NCBI GenBank assembly: GCA_947650285.1
Contig: CANTFL010000484.1
Coordinates: 62,001-126,000 of the forward strand
Direction: 5' to 3'
Length of the DNA stretch: 64,000 bases
DNA from: Hyaloperonospora brassicae
Lineage: Eukaryota; Oomycota; Peronosporomycetes; Peronosporales; Peronosporaceae
Shown in pieces: positions 1 through 12,642 of this stretch (position 1 is the first letter of the stretch; every line of letters starts with the position of its first letter). Below the pieces are notes generated by a model. The model was not told the DNA's origin. It worked only from the letters and a program-made list of their open reading frames with translations, and made no database searches. A program made the position numbers and the translations under genes.

Positions 1-1382
1 TTTTACATTTTTGCTACATCCAATCGCAGTTGGGATTTTTGCTTAAAAAATGCAAGATCCCCACAAAAATATATAGATATATTTCTTAATTATGGTATGT
101 GACATTTCATGACGTATGGTGGCCACAAATATAAATTGGATGAGAAGTCGACACGAGTACTGGAAATCAAAATGAACTTGGTAAAATTCTAATTTAGTGA
201 ATCAAAAACAGATCAGTATGCCTATGTTTACTGAAAAATTGAAGGCTAGGGGTATCCATAACCAAAAGACCACCCCTTTGTACCTATATGACCCGCACTG
301 AGTACACCTTCTTTTTAATCTTGGCCTGGTTCACACCGGATTTATACATAGAAGGCTCACGGATTGAGAAATCTTGTTAAATCGCGATCCCCGACTGAGA
401 AGTATTTCAGATCACGAAAAAAACGCCCTGGTATAAATCACATTAATTATCCTTGCCATTAATAATCTTGAGATCTGTTGAGTTTGAGTACACAATATTG
501 ATCTACCTGTCTCCGCTCTATTATCCTACAACCAGAGTTTTTTGAACGTGACTGCTGCTTACGATCCATGCTCTAACAAGTACGACTTAAGGTTATATTC
601 TTGTGACCGCTTTGCCACAGTATAGTCTCCGACATGATACATTATAATTTAAAGTTTTTCATCAGTATTGCTTTTCTTCCAGCGATATCTTATTTTATGG
701 ACGCCCCTTGCTCCTGCACAAAAGTGACTGAAATTTGTTCACAATTCGTCTAGTAAGTTGCCTACGAAATCAAGAATTCGATACAAATAAGATTGTATAA
801 AGGGCAGTGTTTTTGTGCTCGGTATGTGAAGGCAGGTTTCTATCCAGCATAATAACGATTTTCGACATCCCTCTGTCCAGTACGTATCATAATAGAACGA
901 AAAGACGCGTATGACGTGGAAGAGAAATAATGTTACAATTGTACTGTGGGTCTAATGGACGGCGTAGTTTGCGCATCCTTATTAAGTTAAGCGATAAATG
1001 GGAGTGGGATCAAGCTCAAGTTGATTGTCAGACGCGATCCAGTAGACTACTATTGGTAATAACAGTTAAATCCATTTTACACAAGGCCGCGTTAGCAGAC
1101 AAATAAGATGCAATGGACATCGTTTGCAGATTTGATACTCGCAACAGAGATTGCTACTATGAACTCAAACGTTATTATGTGTCTTATTGTACAATCTACA
1201 AAGGTCCAACATTGTAGTATGATTTAGGCGTGCTACAAGTCACATAGACTGAGGTCAAGAATCGGTGAGGCGCTGATTGTATCGGAAGCTTTACATTTGT
1301 GGAGTACGATAAGAACGACAGGTTAAACAGCGGCATACGTGTCAGTCGTAACGAAGCCCTCGTTCGACGAGTGAGTAGTCAA
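1..1382. other. AT-rich stretch, no gene seen
   Basis: Both strands are broken by frequent stops and no reading frame shows a recognisable motif. No repeat family or RNA gene was recognised. It resembles the gene-poor intergenic DNA found elsewhere in the window. Confidence 0.6.
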
Positions 1383-1469
1383 ATGCGGTTTGCATCCGCA
1401 CTTTTCTTGGCTGCGATAATCGTAACGCTTGCAGCCACATATTTTATCCAACGAAGCCTGCGCAGGTAG
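1383..1469 (+). pseudogene. Possible RxLR-type secreted effector N-terminus (truncated relic)
   Basis: An ATG opens a 28-codon frame that begins Met-Arg-Phe, continues with about 18 mostly hydrophobic residues (Ala, Leu, Ile, Val rich) and ends in RSLRR followed at once by TAG. A short secretory signal and then an R-x-L-R motif is the N-terminal plan of oomycete host-translocated effectors. In that family the motif normally lies 30-60 residues in, a dEER segment follows, and a C-terminal domain comes after. Here the motif is at residue 24, there is no spacer, and no effector domain is seen downstream. If real, it is an internally deleted and truncated gene. The small size means chance cannot be excluded. 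Confidence 0.3.
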
Positions 1470-4400
1470 GAATTAATCTGACTTCATTGCATCAAAAGAT
1501 TATGCAGATAGTATTCCAATTATTTCATCATTTATAAAAACAAATGACATGGCCGCGCTGTGCACCCTTATACTTAAGAAATATATGCTGTGATGAAAGT
1601 GAAGATAAATCATTTATGACGGGAACTTTCGTAAACCACAATTCACCAGGACGTCGGTATGAAATGATAATGGTAGGCAAATGAGCACAAAGCAACTGAA
1701 CTGGAAGTGACTTCCATATTTTGGGGGTAAGGCTTGGCGCATGAAATGCAGGTTTGTTGGCGAAGGACTTCCCAACGATGGCTGCGACGAAGTCTACGGC
1801 GAGCGCATTACTACAAGCCAAAATCTTTGCTCTTATATTCAAGTTAATAAGTATATATAACTCCAAAAAGAGTGTATCTGATTCTTATTTTCACGAACGA
1901 CAGCTACATAAGCGCACATTAAGAGTTCCGTTCAATTAGTAAATCACTTTGTACAACAAAATGTATTTGATACGGTGTTAAATAGATCACAACAACCGAA
2001 AGGAATCATCAGTAGTATGATCCCTATACATCCGCGCTAGAAATCTAGAAGTTGATTTGCACTGTACAGCTCGTTCTTTTCAATCGCTTCATCTTTTTTC
2101 TATTTATCGACTAGATGGACCGCGCTTATTTGATCTTCTATTTGTTTGTATAATGATCCTTACATTAACAACTTAACCAACAATATGTATTGTACTCCTA
2201 AATTATATTATGTTTTTAGCATGTTAGAGGCTATAGAGTCCTCTTCCAAATTTATGGCTCAGACGAAAAAACGAAGTTTTGTGTCTAAGCTTGATATGTT
2301 TCGTGATCGCTAGACGTTTTAGACAATTTTTGCACCCGTAAAATGGATATATATCGCAACGAAGCCATCCATTACATTTTTTCTGAATTTGATTTCCACT
2401 AAAAATTGTTATAGGAATCTTAAAATCTATGTTTATGTGATGAAAAGAAATAAAATACATTTGATCTTTGTGATGACCGATGTACATGCCTTATTTACGC
2501 CTTCACCAGTCTTCTACCTGTAGTGCGCTCGATCTTGTTAGAGTGACATACTGCGAATTTTTGTTTCAAAGCATTGTAGGATCCAGCGTAACTTTTAGGC
2601 CGATGATTACTTTTTAAGGGTAAAAAATTATGAATAATTAAAATTCCTTATTTATTGACGCCTTGAAAGAGCGCAACGCAAGGCGAGCGATGTTAAATTG
2701 CGCTTTATAATCAAGGGATGAAACAAATAAATCGATTTCGCCGGGCTTCATGCAGAAAAGCTCTAATCACCACAGAAGATATTTTAATATCTCTCATCTT
2801 CGTAAGACTTACGTTACCAAATGGTGTATAACCAATATGCTCATACAGAGTTGACAAGAATGTAAATTTAGGTAAGACAGCGGAAATCCAGGCCCATAGT
2901 ACGCCTATGTATAGCGAGATAAAGGCAGATATAGTTAGGCGAATATAAACCTTACTATCAGGAAACCATCTATGCTGTATTATATTCGATTGAAAATTAA
3001 CGCAGATTCATAGTAAGCGCGATCAGTAAATAAAATTAACTTCATGGATTGTTTTACTCTATCAGAACAATAATCGAGATTTGAAGAATATCATGAGGTC
3101 TGATAACGTGTTTACTAGTCGGTGCTCGATGATAAGCGCGGTTCAGTCCATATGTAAGAACGCCTAAGCCTGTTAGTGGCGATGTCGAAAGATACTAATA
3201 TATGAACATCGTTTTTATAGAATTTCGTGCAAATATTGGTTTCAAAATTTGTCCGGGAATTTCTTTGATCCAATTTGAAAGCATTTTGACATGACCGGTA
3301 GCGTAAATAATCTCCCTCTGTTTTTAATAGGCAAACAGGGCGATTAAGACATTTAAAATGACCCATTTATGACTCGAAATGGACCTCGGCGTGTTTCCAT
3401 CGCGTTAAATTACAGAAAACCTTGAAAAAGAAGGAAACTTTTTTATCTTTATCGCTTTAATTTAAGTCGTGGTTACGAAGTGGCCAATTTAAAATAGCTG
3501 ACTGAAGGTTTGAATTTGCTACGCTTAGACTTGCCGGCTGAAAAGATGCAGTCCAGTCCGTTGGCACTCAATATGTTCTGCTTACCTTTTTGCCGTGAAT
3601 TCATGCTAAAAAGCTATTTCTAACGATCACATAATTATCCGACCTATACTAATATCAGGAGTGTAATTAGTTTGATTGATGCACGTAAATTAATTGCATA
3701 GCGATCGAAGAACGTCAATTTTAATTTTAGGTCACACAATCTGTCTTTTTACAAATGGATCGCTTCGATTCCTAATTTTACTAAATCCTAATTTTGGACC
3801 GCCTGAACGAGCCGGAATATGTCAGGTCGGTCTCTGCTGAGTCAGCTGGTCGATCTTGTCCGTATATTCGTCTCTTGCTTGTTGCATCTAGTCACTGTAT
3901 GTGCCGTCTATGAACTTTGCGTTTCAGAATACATCATTAAAAAACATTATAATATAGGCACGTGAAATATCTGCCGTCGAGGTGCTAGAACGATATCGCT
4001 CAAAGTACGGGAACACGTGTCGTGAAGTGAAGTAAAGATAGTATAATATTTTAATTAATTACCAAAATAATGTCTTACCTATGGCAAACGCTTTCTATCG
4101 ATAGAAACAGTTTAAAAATCGACGTTGAATTTTTAAAGTAGCCTCATAGGTAGCGCGATGGATCGTCGTGGCTCATACGCTAATTGAGATGTAAATACTT
4201 TTAGTATTTTATAAAGCGTACTTTAAAAATATTAAAATCATTATTTATCGTGTATTGTAAAAGTAATTGTAATCTTCGAGTTACGTAAAATTTGACAGAT
4301 TCATGGGGTTAGTAAAATATCCTTCACTAAATATTTGATCGTTATTTTTGGCATATTATCTCCAACCTTTCAAAAGCATATTGATCGTAATTGCTACGTA

Positions 4401-7400
4401 TATCCATGTATGGTGTGCTATTAGATAATATATGACACTGACTTCAGATGTGATCTTGATATATAGTTTATGTTATTTGCATAGACTTTTAATCTGATTT
4501 TGAGCGAACAAAGTAAACTTCGTATGGGATAATGAGATATAGGTTGACAAATGCTCACATCTATCTACAGTCGGGGTACTTAATGCCTAAATGTCACTTT
4601 TAAACTATTTTTCGTAATAATTATTACTTCTTTATCTCTTTCATATTGCAACAGCAAGTTGAACATCCATGTGATCGTGTAGATCCGTAACATCTGGAAC
4701 AAAACCTATAATTGTCGTTGATATGTAGTATTTCCATTCTGAGTGAAGATATAAATGTTTTCAATCGTCATGGGATATCATCTTGGGAAAGTGCTAAATC
4801 GCTTAACGATATTACGCTGATCCCAATCACAACGACCCGTCCTTGGTCTTAACGGTTATTGTTTAAAAGCGTCACCTGCTCTAATTGATGCCATATTTAA
4901 ATTTTTACACGCCATCTTTATACTTTAGACAATTTGCCTCCAAAATGTTGGGACTTTTATACCGATTTAAGTCCTTCCGGTGTGACATACGGTCGCGAAT
5001 ACAGGTCGTTATACTTTAGTATCTTTCATTTTGATCGATTAAATTGCAGTATCATAGGTAGAAATCAATATCATTCTCATTTTTGCCAATGAATAATCCG
5101 CAACAGCTGCATTTCGCTCAATTTCGACATTCGTTTGGATATCGTATGTTTTAACGACATAGATATGTTGTCGGTCCAGATAGCGAGTAGTCGTATAAAA
5201 GATGATATAGCCGTGTCACTGCTATGCGATGAGACATTAGATTGAGTATTGCCACCACTGAGACCCCGCCGAGCACAAACTATATTACATGCCTTGCTAT
5301 CTTTTAGTGCAATGAAATTAATAAAACGTCCACGTGCCTTAGGTCAGTAAAATGATTTGTCAGCCGATGTTAATAGAGCCATCAACACACTGATAGCCCT
5401 CGTCGGTCGATTTAAAATAAGCCATTGTTTTAATATAAGTGGTGTCAGCAAAAGAAGATATCTGTTCAATGCATTATAAATTCAATTTCTGAGCTGGTGT
5501 CGATTGGGAAAATCGTGAGCGGGATTTGCTTTGTAACATGATGCAATCCAGCGGCTAACATCCGAAATATATATTGTAATCAACTTTACTATGTGACATC
5601 ATAAGCTTCAAATTATACTAACTCCACTTTTAATTACGAAGATCCTCGAGGATGCGCTGGTTTAGCGTGTATGTAATTATTACAGGCTTGATTTGTGGTC
5701 CGATACTGGAATAGGATCCATCACGTGCTGGAAACCAAACATTTGCAAATTTTCGATGTGCTGCATCCCCTTTTTTAAGATATAGACAAACGACGGCTTT
5801 TTTACGCCGACATGTAAAAAGTTGGTTATGGCAACGTAGATTGAAAAAGTATAGTCGATACTGAATCATATCGTTCATAAAGGGCATTTTTGAAGGAGGT
5901 AGAGAACAAGAATAATCCTCGAACTAGAATAAAAGGTTTTGGGCTCCGCAAACTTGTTAAAAATGATTGTGAATTTATTATAAGAAAGATAAATATAGCA
6001 GCATTTATAAGATGTAATGTGTGTAAGACCTGCAGCTGCAAGCTCGTCGGCACATGCCAACGGCATTTAAAGCTTTTAGTAGCGACGCATCTGCACATCG
6101 ATAACCTCGACATTCCAAATAAGCCCTACTAAATAGCGGACATGCTCGCGCAGACGATGGGATAACATGAGCACACTTTCATATCGTCGCTTTGCCATCG
6201 TCCATAGCTCATATACATATCGTTGCAAAAGCCTTCTGTCACGGAAAGCAAACCTACGGCTGTAAAGAATTATCCAAAATACCATGTTTCAGATCTTGCT
6301 TTAGCAACCCAGATGACTGCATCAGGAGTACTGTCCCACAAGTGAATACAATCAAGTTAATTTGTCTGTTCCTCATTCGAATGCTGCTTCGTTTCGAGAC
6401 TCTAGATTCGCAACTTTACCTTAGGGAGCTACGCGACTTTCACCCTTGAACTTTCGCATTTTGTTTTGCATGATATATATATACACGACATACCATATAT
6501 CCGTGTTTTTTGGATACGGAAGAAAATGAAATGCCATATCTCAGAGTATTAAACACCTAGATACCACATGCCTCAACGAATTCTGTTGATTAAAAGTAAG
6601 GCGAGTATGGATTATAATGACTTGGATCGGGTACTTGATGCATCTGAAGATGTCCATGATATTTAAAATCAATTGCAGCTTAGTCTATACAATTAAGCTC
6701 ATCCTTCATGCGTGGACCTGAAGCCAATGAGCCAAAAAGGAGGTTAATCTCAGAAATTATAAGACATGAGGGCGCTAATTGACTCTATATACGATAGTAA
6801 GTCCATAACCGCTAATTTGATCTTGATCGACGCCGCCGTTTCGACTGATAGTGTTGAGGCAACTTTGACTATACCCATTACTTTGCATATCGTTGATGAA
6901 ACAAACGACTATCCTATCGTACTAAAAGTATATTGACCACTTAAATTATGCAGTTATGATCTCCATTCACTACTCTAACTAGTCATTCATATACCGGTAA
7001 ATTATTTGCTGATGTTAATTATGCAAAGTTGATGATTAAAATTTACTTTTTGTAGGTCAAAAAATATATCTACTCACCTACATGCGACCATCTTCTGGCA
7101 CCTTGAACGAATGTTAATTTTGCAGAATGATGCTACCTTGGAAGGGGATGTCATCACCATTCAGCTATCAAGAGAAGTACCTAAGGCTTGCTCTTAAAGT
7201 ACAATAGACGATGCCGAGGGACGAGGTGATTGGTCAAACCGAACAGACCTCCGATTAAAGACCTTTTTTGTGCGCTTTTGGCGCCTTGAAGAAGGATATG
7301 CTAATTTATAGCCGTGTTATTTTACTAGGGTACCATAAGCTACATAAATACCCGTAATAAACTGTTTTCATTGTAGATATCCATTGACGTAAGCCCCGAA

Positions 7401-8768
7401 AATCCTACGCTTATCTAAAAGTTCAGCCTTAAATGGATATTGTACCCTCAAATTTGTTGCTTGCCAAAAAATCATTATAAAATGTGCATACGCTGGAATA
7501 GCCTTTTAATCTCATTCGAAGATGTCCAAAAGAGCGAGCTTAAGGCATGAATACTTGAATAGTATTATAGAATTGACATCCGAGTTCAACGCAAATTGAA
7601 ACTGCGGTAGCCATTAATATCACCTACGTAGAGTTTACAGAAGTGTATTATAATAACAAATTAAAATTAGAGAGTCCTTTACACTCAAGTACTGTTTAAT
7701 TAAACCCCCTTACTTATCGAAAATAGTATTGCTTGCTTTTAAAACCTATTTGCTTATATATTTGAAGGCAAAGGGCTAAACCAACTACAATTTAACTAAA
7801 AGAGGCTCGTAACCGGTTGGAGTTGATGCGTTTTCCAAAAATACGGACAAGTCATCCATAAAAACAGCAAGAATGGGGTACTATGCGGTTGCGCGGATCT
7901 GGGTTCCCTTACAGTTCATGTGGTTCTGGAACACGACGCATATAAGCTCAATCTCAAGGAAAACGTGAAATGTAACGGGAAGCTAACCTTTCAAAGTTTC
8001 AAAACAAGGGGGTCTGTGTTTAATCGACCCTCATTACACAGATACGGGGACGTCGTTTTTTTTGCATGCAACCTCGTAATGAGCTTGCGTAATCCGTAAG
8101 ATGTCAAACTGAAGTAGAGCTGCACAGAGGAACCCCAGTTTTAGTATTAACATAGAATACTTATTGATGTGAATGGCGTGTAAGGTAGTAATAGTGAAGA
8201 TACATGCCGTAATGAGTAGATCGTGGTCAAGACACTCATGATATTATGCCATGCAATATCCATAAAATCTTTAAATTATTTATGATTTTAGTTATCCTAT
8301 GTTTTTAATTCTCTATCTTGATGCGCCTTTTATGTCGACATAACGCGCATTGATACTGTTCAAAGAAGTAGTAATATATCTTACATCGTACATAAATACT
8401 CGTATCGAACACATTATTTATTTCCACACCCCGCACTAATTCTAATGTCGAGGCGTTTCGATATCAGCAAATGCCGTATCCATTATCGTCCATATCCGCG
8501 TTTAAATTATGTTTGACAGTGCATGAGGCCTCACTACGAAGTTTGCTATGAGGGAAAATTTTGTTGATGTCATTTCGCCATCATCTTTTTATAAATAAAT
8601 CAGCAATTTGAAAGCTAAGAAAAATAGTTCCGTAGCCTGTCTTATGTAAAAAGAATGAAATGAAATAAATAGTACTTAAGGCTTACAGAAATGGGAATGG
8701 TGATTGGGAAACGCTATACTTTGTTTGCTGATACGCATCAAAGCTAAAACTGGTTAAATCCTGTTATC
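1470..8768. other. AT-rich gene-poor stretch
   Basis: Open frames are short (under about 100 codons), overlap on opposite strands and lack family motifs, so none is called as a gene. The densest cluster lies at 5630-6450. There an ATG at 5652 starts a short hydrophobic, signal-like stretch that meets a stop after 18 codons, and the same frame later reads arginine-rich. No transposon ends, RNA genes or tandem arrays were recognised. Confidence 0.55.
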
Positions 8769-8922
8769 GATGTGAAAGTCATAGTTGAGCTCGGTCGGTC
8801 CCGCTTTGTGGTGTCGGATGGGGCCACAAAGGGTCGTGACGACTTTGAATTTCCTTTCTTTGACGATAAATCCTGTGGTCGGCGAGAGATCGTAATTGCT
8901 TAAGCTTTTTCGATGCAAACTT
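8769..8922 (+). pseudogene. Short coding-like relic, unidentified
   Basis: A patch richer in G and C than its surroundings reads about 50 codons with a single internal TAA near the end. The reading contains clustered charged and aromatic residues (for example FEFPFFDD, then GRREIVIA before the stop and AFSMQT after it). It looks like a piece of real protein-coding sequence from a repeat family or a decayed gene, but the family is not recognised. There is no start codon and no continuation either side, so it is a fragment at best. Confidence 0.25.
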
Positions 8923-9486
8923 CTTGGATAAGAAGAGTAATGTTATTTTGTGAAATAAGAATTAATTGACACATCAGTAATACCCGATTACAAAACAAGT
9001 TCATGTAAATATATTATTATATTTGAAGCAGAAAATTGATGCTGCATTGAGGTCATGAGATGTTCTATGCGCGAATGAGCAGCCGCTTTAGAATATAATG
9101 AGAAAAGACTTAGAAGTACGAGGGAAATGTTGAACTAGCCGCACAGCATGTGTCATTCACTTTGAGTTTCTAATTTGACGTGAGCGCTTACTAGATGACG
9201 CTTGTTTCCAAAGTAGTATGGCCAAAAGTGGATTGAATACTGTTGTTGTGTCTCATCTTTAGTGCACGCATAATGTCGCTTTCTGTCCATTCCTCTTCAT
9301 ATCTTCGGTAATTAACCATCCATTAGGCTGACCGATAATTAGTTGTTGTCGCGCGCTCTCTTTATTTCTGAGTGTACCACAAGAATTAGATTGGACAACA
9401 GTCAAGAAATGGGGGGGGGCGTCACTGCCGGGAAGTAAAGTGCATTTGAACCCCGTCACAACAGGCCCGAAGGTTATAATTTTTTG

Positions 9487-9556
9487 CTCACCGGTTATCG
9501 AACCCGAGACAACTAGGATACCTCTGCCAAGGTCTATTAATTGAGCTGCTGCCCTA
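9487..9556 (-). repeat. tRNA-derived, SINE-like remnant
   Basis: Read on the minus strand this piece contains a good RNA polymerase III A box (AGCTCAATTAATAGA, close to AGCTCAATTGGTAGA) and, about 28 bases later, a B box (GGGTTCGATAACC). The spacing is that of a tRNA gene. A short ACCT/AGGT stem can form where the anticodon arm should be. The 5' and 3' acceptor strands do not pair, so it is not a functional tRNA. A tRNA-derived SINE head or a decayed tRNA gene fits best; tRNA-related SINEs are known in Phytophthora. The body of such a SINE was not delimited. Confidence 0.4.
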
Positions 9557-11067
9557 TCGGTCGATCGTTTGCTTGATTATTTATAGTAATAATACTCACT
9601 TAGCACAATACATAACCCACATATACACGAAAGAATATAAACATACTTCAATGCACAAGCCGCATCACCTTATCCCAAGAATCCTTAATTGTTGTACATG
9701 ATAACAGTTTTAGTGCGTTTAATATTGAGAAAACGCTGTTTATACATCTATTAAATACGACAGAGTCGTGTATGTCGTTGCCTTCACATTAACGCCGACG
9801 CGTCAAATACATGTTTGCCCTTGGCATATCATAGATTTTGAGTCTCGGCCAGGATGAATAGTTTAAGCGCGATTCATTTCAGAATCGTGAACTACCAGAT
9901 ACATATTGGTATGATACTACCACCAGGTGGATGACTTATTTTGACTACCTTCACGTTTCCTCAATAAACGCTACCAGCTTAAACTTATAGTACCGAAACT
10001 AATGAAAGCAATGGCTTGTTTGCCCACAAAAAATAGTTTTATTACAAGATAAAGTACAACTTGGTCGTCCACTTGTTGTCTTAGCGCTCACGCGTCCACA
10101 ATTTTAGATTAGCAACGGCAGAGTTCCTGTTATTCTTATGGGTCTCAGCGACCAGAAGAAATCATGTAGACGTATTAGCACGCAACAAAATTTGTTTGCC
10201 ACAACCAATATAATGGCGCTAGAGTTTTTTATTATGAAGGAGTAATAAAACATAAGCGCGTTCGGAGCTATATAACTACGTGCGCAAGGTATCAGACCAT
10301 GCCCATAAATTTCAATGTAGTCGCCTGCATATGTCTTTGTACATTAGCTAGATCAATGAGTATACCTAATTAATGGATAGTAATTCGTCCGGCAATCTTG
10401 CACAATTAAATACCACATAGCTCGATTCGATAAAGTATAACATCTAGGATCAAGATGCGAAATCTACAATCGGGCTGGTAACCGCGAAGTTTTAATGTCC
10501 TTTCCAATTTTCAAATTGTTTTTCTTTTATGTATAAAACCATTGGAAGTCGGGAAAGAAGTATTTCAAAAAAAGAAAATACATGTCTACCCTTATTTGGT
10601 CAATTTGTAAAGTCAGGGTGGCTCAACTCTTATCCTTTCGATAGATCTCCTCCGAGGCCAATTTGGTGAAGCCATGTGTGTTAATTATTTACACATCTCT
10701 AACAGGGTTCGACGACCAGAGTATTCAGCTAAATTTTGAGGTTTGTGACCTAGAAAAGGTGCGCTTCTGCGAGCAGAATCGATATGAAACTAGCAACTTC
10801 GACTCAGCAAAAAATGGTCCTAAAGAATGAATGAAAGCAGCGTTCACCAGATTACAAGCATAACATTTGCATAGTAATGTAATTTCTTGTCGTGGACGCC
10901 ACTCCGCAGTTGTTAGAAAATGACATTATAATGCCTCAAATAATTCAGCGGTACTTCGACGTTCCGATACAGCTCAAAAACGACTCTGCATTATGATACA
11001 TCGCCAAAGGGGTGGACCATTTGTATGCGTCTTCACGGGTCGTAAAGCCGTACATATCGTCCGAAGC

Positions 11068-11072
11068 ATATT
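11068..11072. repeat. Target-site duplication, left copy (element 1)
   Basis: ATATT directly precedes the TG of the 5' LTR and is repeated exactly at 18660-18664. Confidence 0.9.
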
Positions 11073-11548
11073 TGTAACGGGGTTACACGTCGGCTGGTAG
11101 CCGACGATAGGTGTGGTGCACACACGAGAGGGGGGGGGTACCCTATAAGGTAATATTAGAAAACAGTGAGCGTATCAATTGTTGAAGACTGGTGTCTGTC
11201 ATCAATTGATTGCAAGATCTTTTAAGAGGTTATTTAGGGCAGTTTAAATACGTTGTTCTAAGTTGTTCTTTTAGGTTAAATGAAGAAATAAAATTCAGTT
11301 CCCATTTTGATCAACATAAGACACGTGCCTTACGAGGCGTCTTGATCGGAAGAGCTAGCAACGCCTGTAAAGGTAGCTACTCTTGAGCACTCTGTGCTGC
11401 TATTCATTTGAATCGTTTGGTCCCCCTGGAACAGGGACCGTAAGCTCTCTGAGCTTGTTGACTCTCTGAGTCGGGTTCGTAGAACCAAAGTTGCTCGTAA
11501 GAGCGTTAAGTATTTCTCTGACTTAAGGAGCTGTGTAGCTCCGCTACA
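11073..11548 (+). repeat. 5' LTR of element 1
   Basis: It starts TGTAACGGGG and ends CCGCTACA, 476 bp. The first bases can fold twice: TGTAAC/GTTACA around GGG, then CGTCGGCT/AGCCGACG around GGT. A G-run of nine lies near 11132. The LTR supplies the promoter and polyadenylation signals of such elements; I could not place the U3-R-U5 borders with confidence. It matches the 3' LTR except for scattered substitutions and one G of run length. Confidence 0.93.
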
Positions 11549-11550
11549 CT

Positions 11551-11567
11551 TGGTAGCACTTGTAGTC
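11551..11567 (+). promoter_or_regulatory. Primer-binding site of element 1
   Basis: TGGTAGCACTTGTAGTC lies two bases after the 5' LTR. TGG is the complement of the CCA end of a tRNA, as expected for a minus-strand primer. Element 2 has nearly the same site (TGGTAGCACTTTGTAGT) at the same distance. I cannot say which tRNA it is. Confidence 0.75.
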
Positions 11568-11607
11568 AATCTACACCTGAGTCGGTAACGACTGATCCTC
11601 TGCGAGG

Positions 11608-12642
11608 ATGGAGCAATCCGCACCCCTCTCTGAGGCTCAAAAGGTCGCGCTTGATAAGCTGACCGCGGCCGTAGGCCCAGAGTATGTGGAGTTTCTCGCT
11701 GCACAGGGTCCCGATGTGCTCAACGCACGAGTCGAGGCCTTTATGCAGTATGAAACGGCCCTGTTGGGCCAGGTTCAAAACCAAGTAGCGTCGGCTATGC
11801 CGACACGCTACGTGACTATGCCACCAGAAGAGGCTAAGCCTCGTCTTCTTCGGGTGGACGTTAAACTTTACTCCGGGAAGGAGGGGGAAAAATTGACCCT
11901 CTAGATCCGTGAGATTGAGATGGCCATGGACTCTGGTCTCATCTCACTAGAGAACCAGCGGGTCTCTTTGGACATCTCTAAGCTCGATGGTAGAGCTAGA
12001 GAGTGGGCTTAGACGTGTGGCACGTCGGTCAATTTGGCATTTCTCACGTGGGAATCGCTCAAGTTAGACCTCATGCGAGTTTTCTCGCCGCCTAACCAGG
12101 CATATCGCGTGCGATCACGCTTCTTATCAACCCATCAGGGTAAGAGCGAGTTAACGGACTATGTCCAAGAGTTGAGAACTCTAATGGCTGCTATGCAGTC
12201 TGACCCTCTCCCTGAGACTGTCTACGTGACAGTCTTCATGGAAGGTCTCCGCACTGGCGTGGCCAGAACCGAGGTTTTTCGGGTTCATCCCTCTACCTTC
12301 GAGGAAGCTGTGAGCGTCGCTCAAAATGCTGAGCACAACTTCAAGTCGGCCAGACTTGGTTGGAATGGGTACAACCCAAGCTTTGCGAGGGCGGCCTCTG
12401 CGAGGACTTCGGCTTACTGTAAGCCAGAACCGATGGATCTCAGCCATGCTGAAGATGCAGGCGAAGCGGAGCTTCATGTTGCGGAGCAACGACAGGATGT
12501 GAGACGCTGTTACATGTGCGGAAGCACTAAACACTTGCGTCCCACTTGTCCTTTGCGTAAGCAACAACTGACTCCTATGAGTCGGAACCCCAGCCTCAAC
12601 CAGAAACCTGGTATGGCACGGGGAAACGTCGACACCCAGTAG
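11608..12642 (+). pseudogene. gag: Gag of element 1 (two in-frame stops)
   Basis: Gag forms the virus-like particle and binds the element RNA. The frame starts at ATG 11608 and holds about 345 codons, with TAG stops at 11902-11904 and about 12013 but no frame change. The middle (12034-12400) reads as a retrotransposon capsid domain (VFMEGLRTGVARTEVFR and flanking helices). Near the C-terminus a CCHC zinc knuckle (C-x2-C-x4-H-x4-C, 12508-12549, CYMCGSTKHLRPTC) is complete. The final TAG at 12640 lies in the 5' arm of the hairpin of the putative frameshift signal. The two internal stops would truncate the product before the capsid core. Confidence 0.9.

Larger units (their letters stand above)
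8923..11072. other. AT-rich flank of element 1, with a possible LTR end
   Basis: Mostly AT-rich sequence with no supported gene. On the minus strand a segment beginning TGTGACGGGGTT near 9460 resembles the TGTAACGGGG start shared by LTRs in this window and could be a decayed solo LTR running to lower coordinates. Its other end was not located. The last bases before element 1 (11068-11072) are one copy of the ATATT target duplication. Confidence 0.4.

Noticed and set aside
11330..11784. Minus-strand frames of 124 and 72 codons at the 5' LTR/gag start
   Set aside because: They are antisense to the LTR and gag and have no counterpart in element 2.
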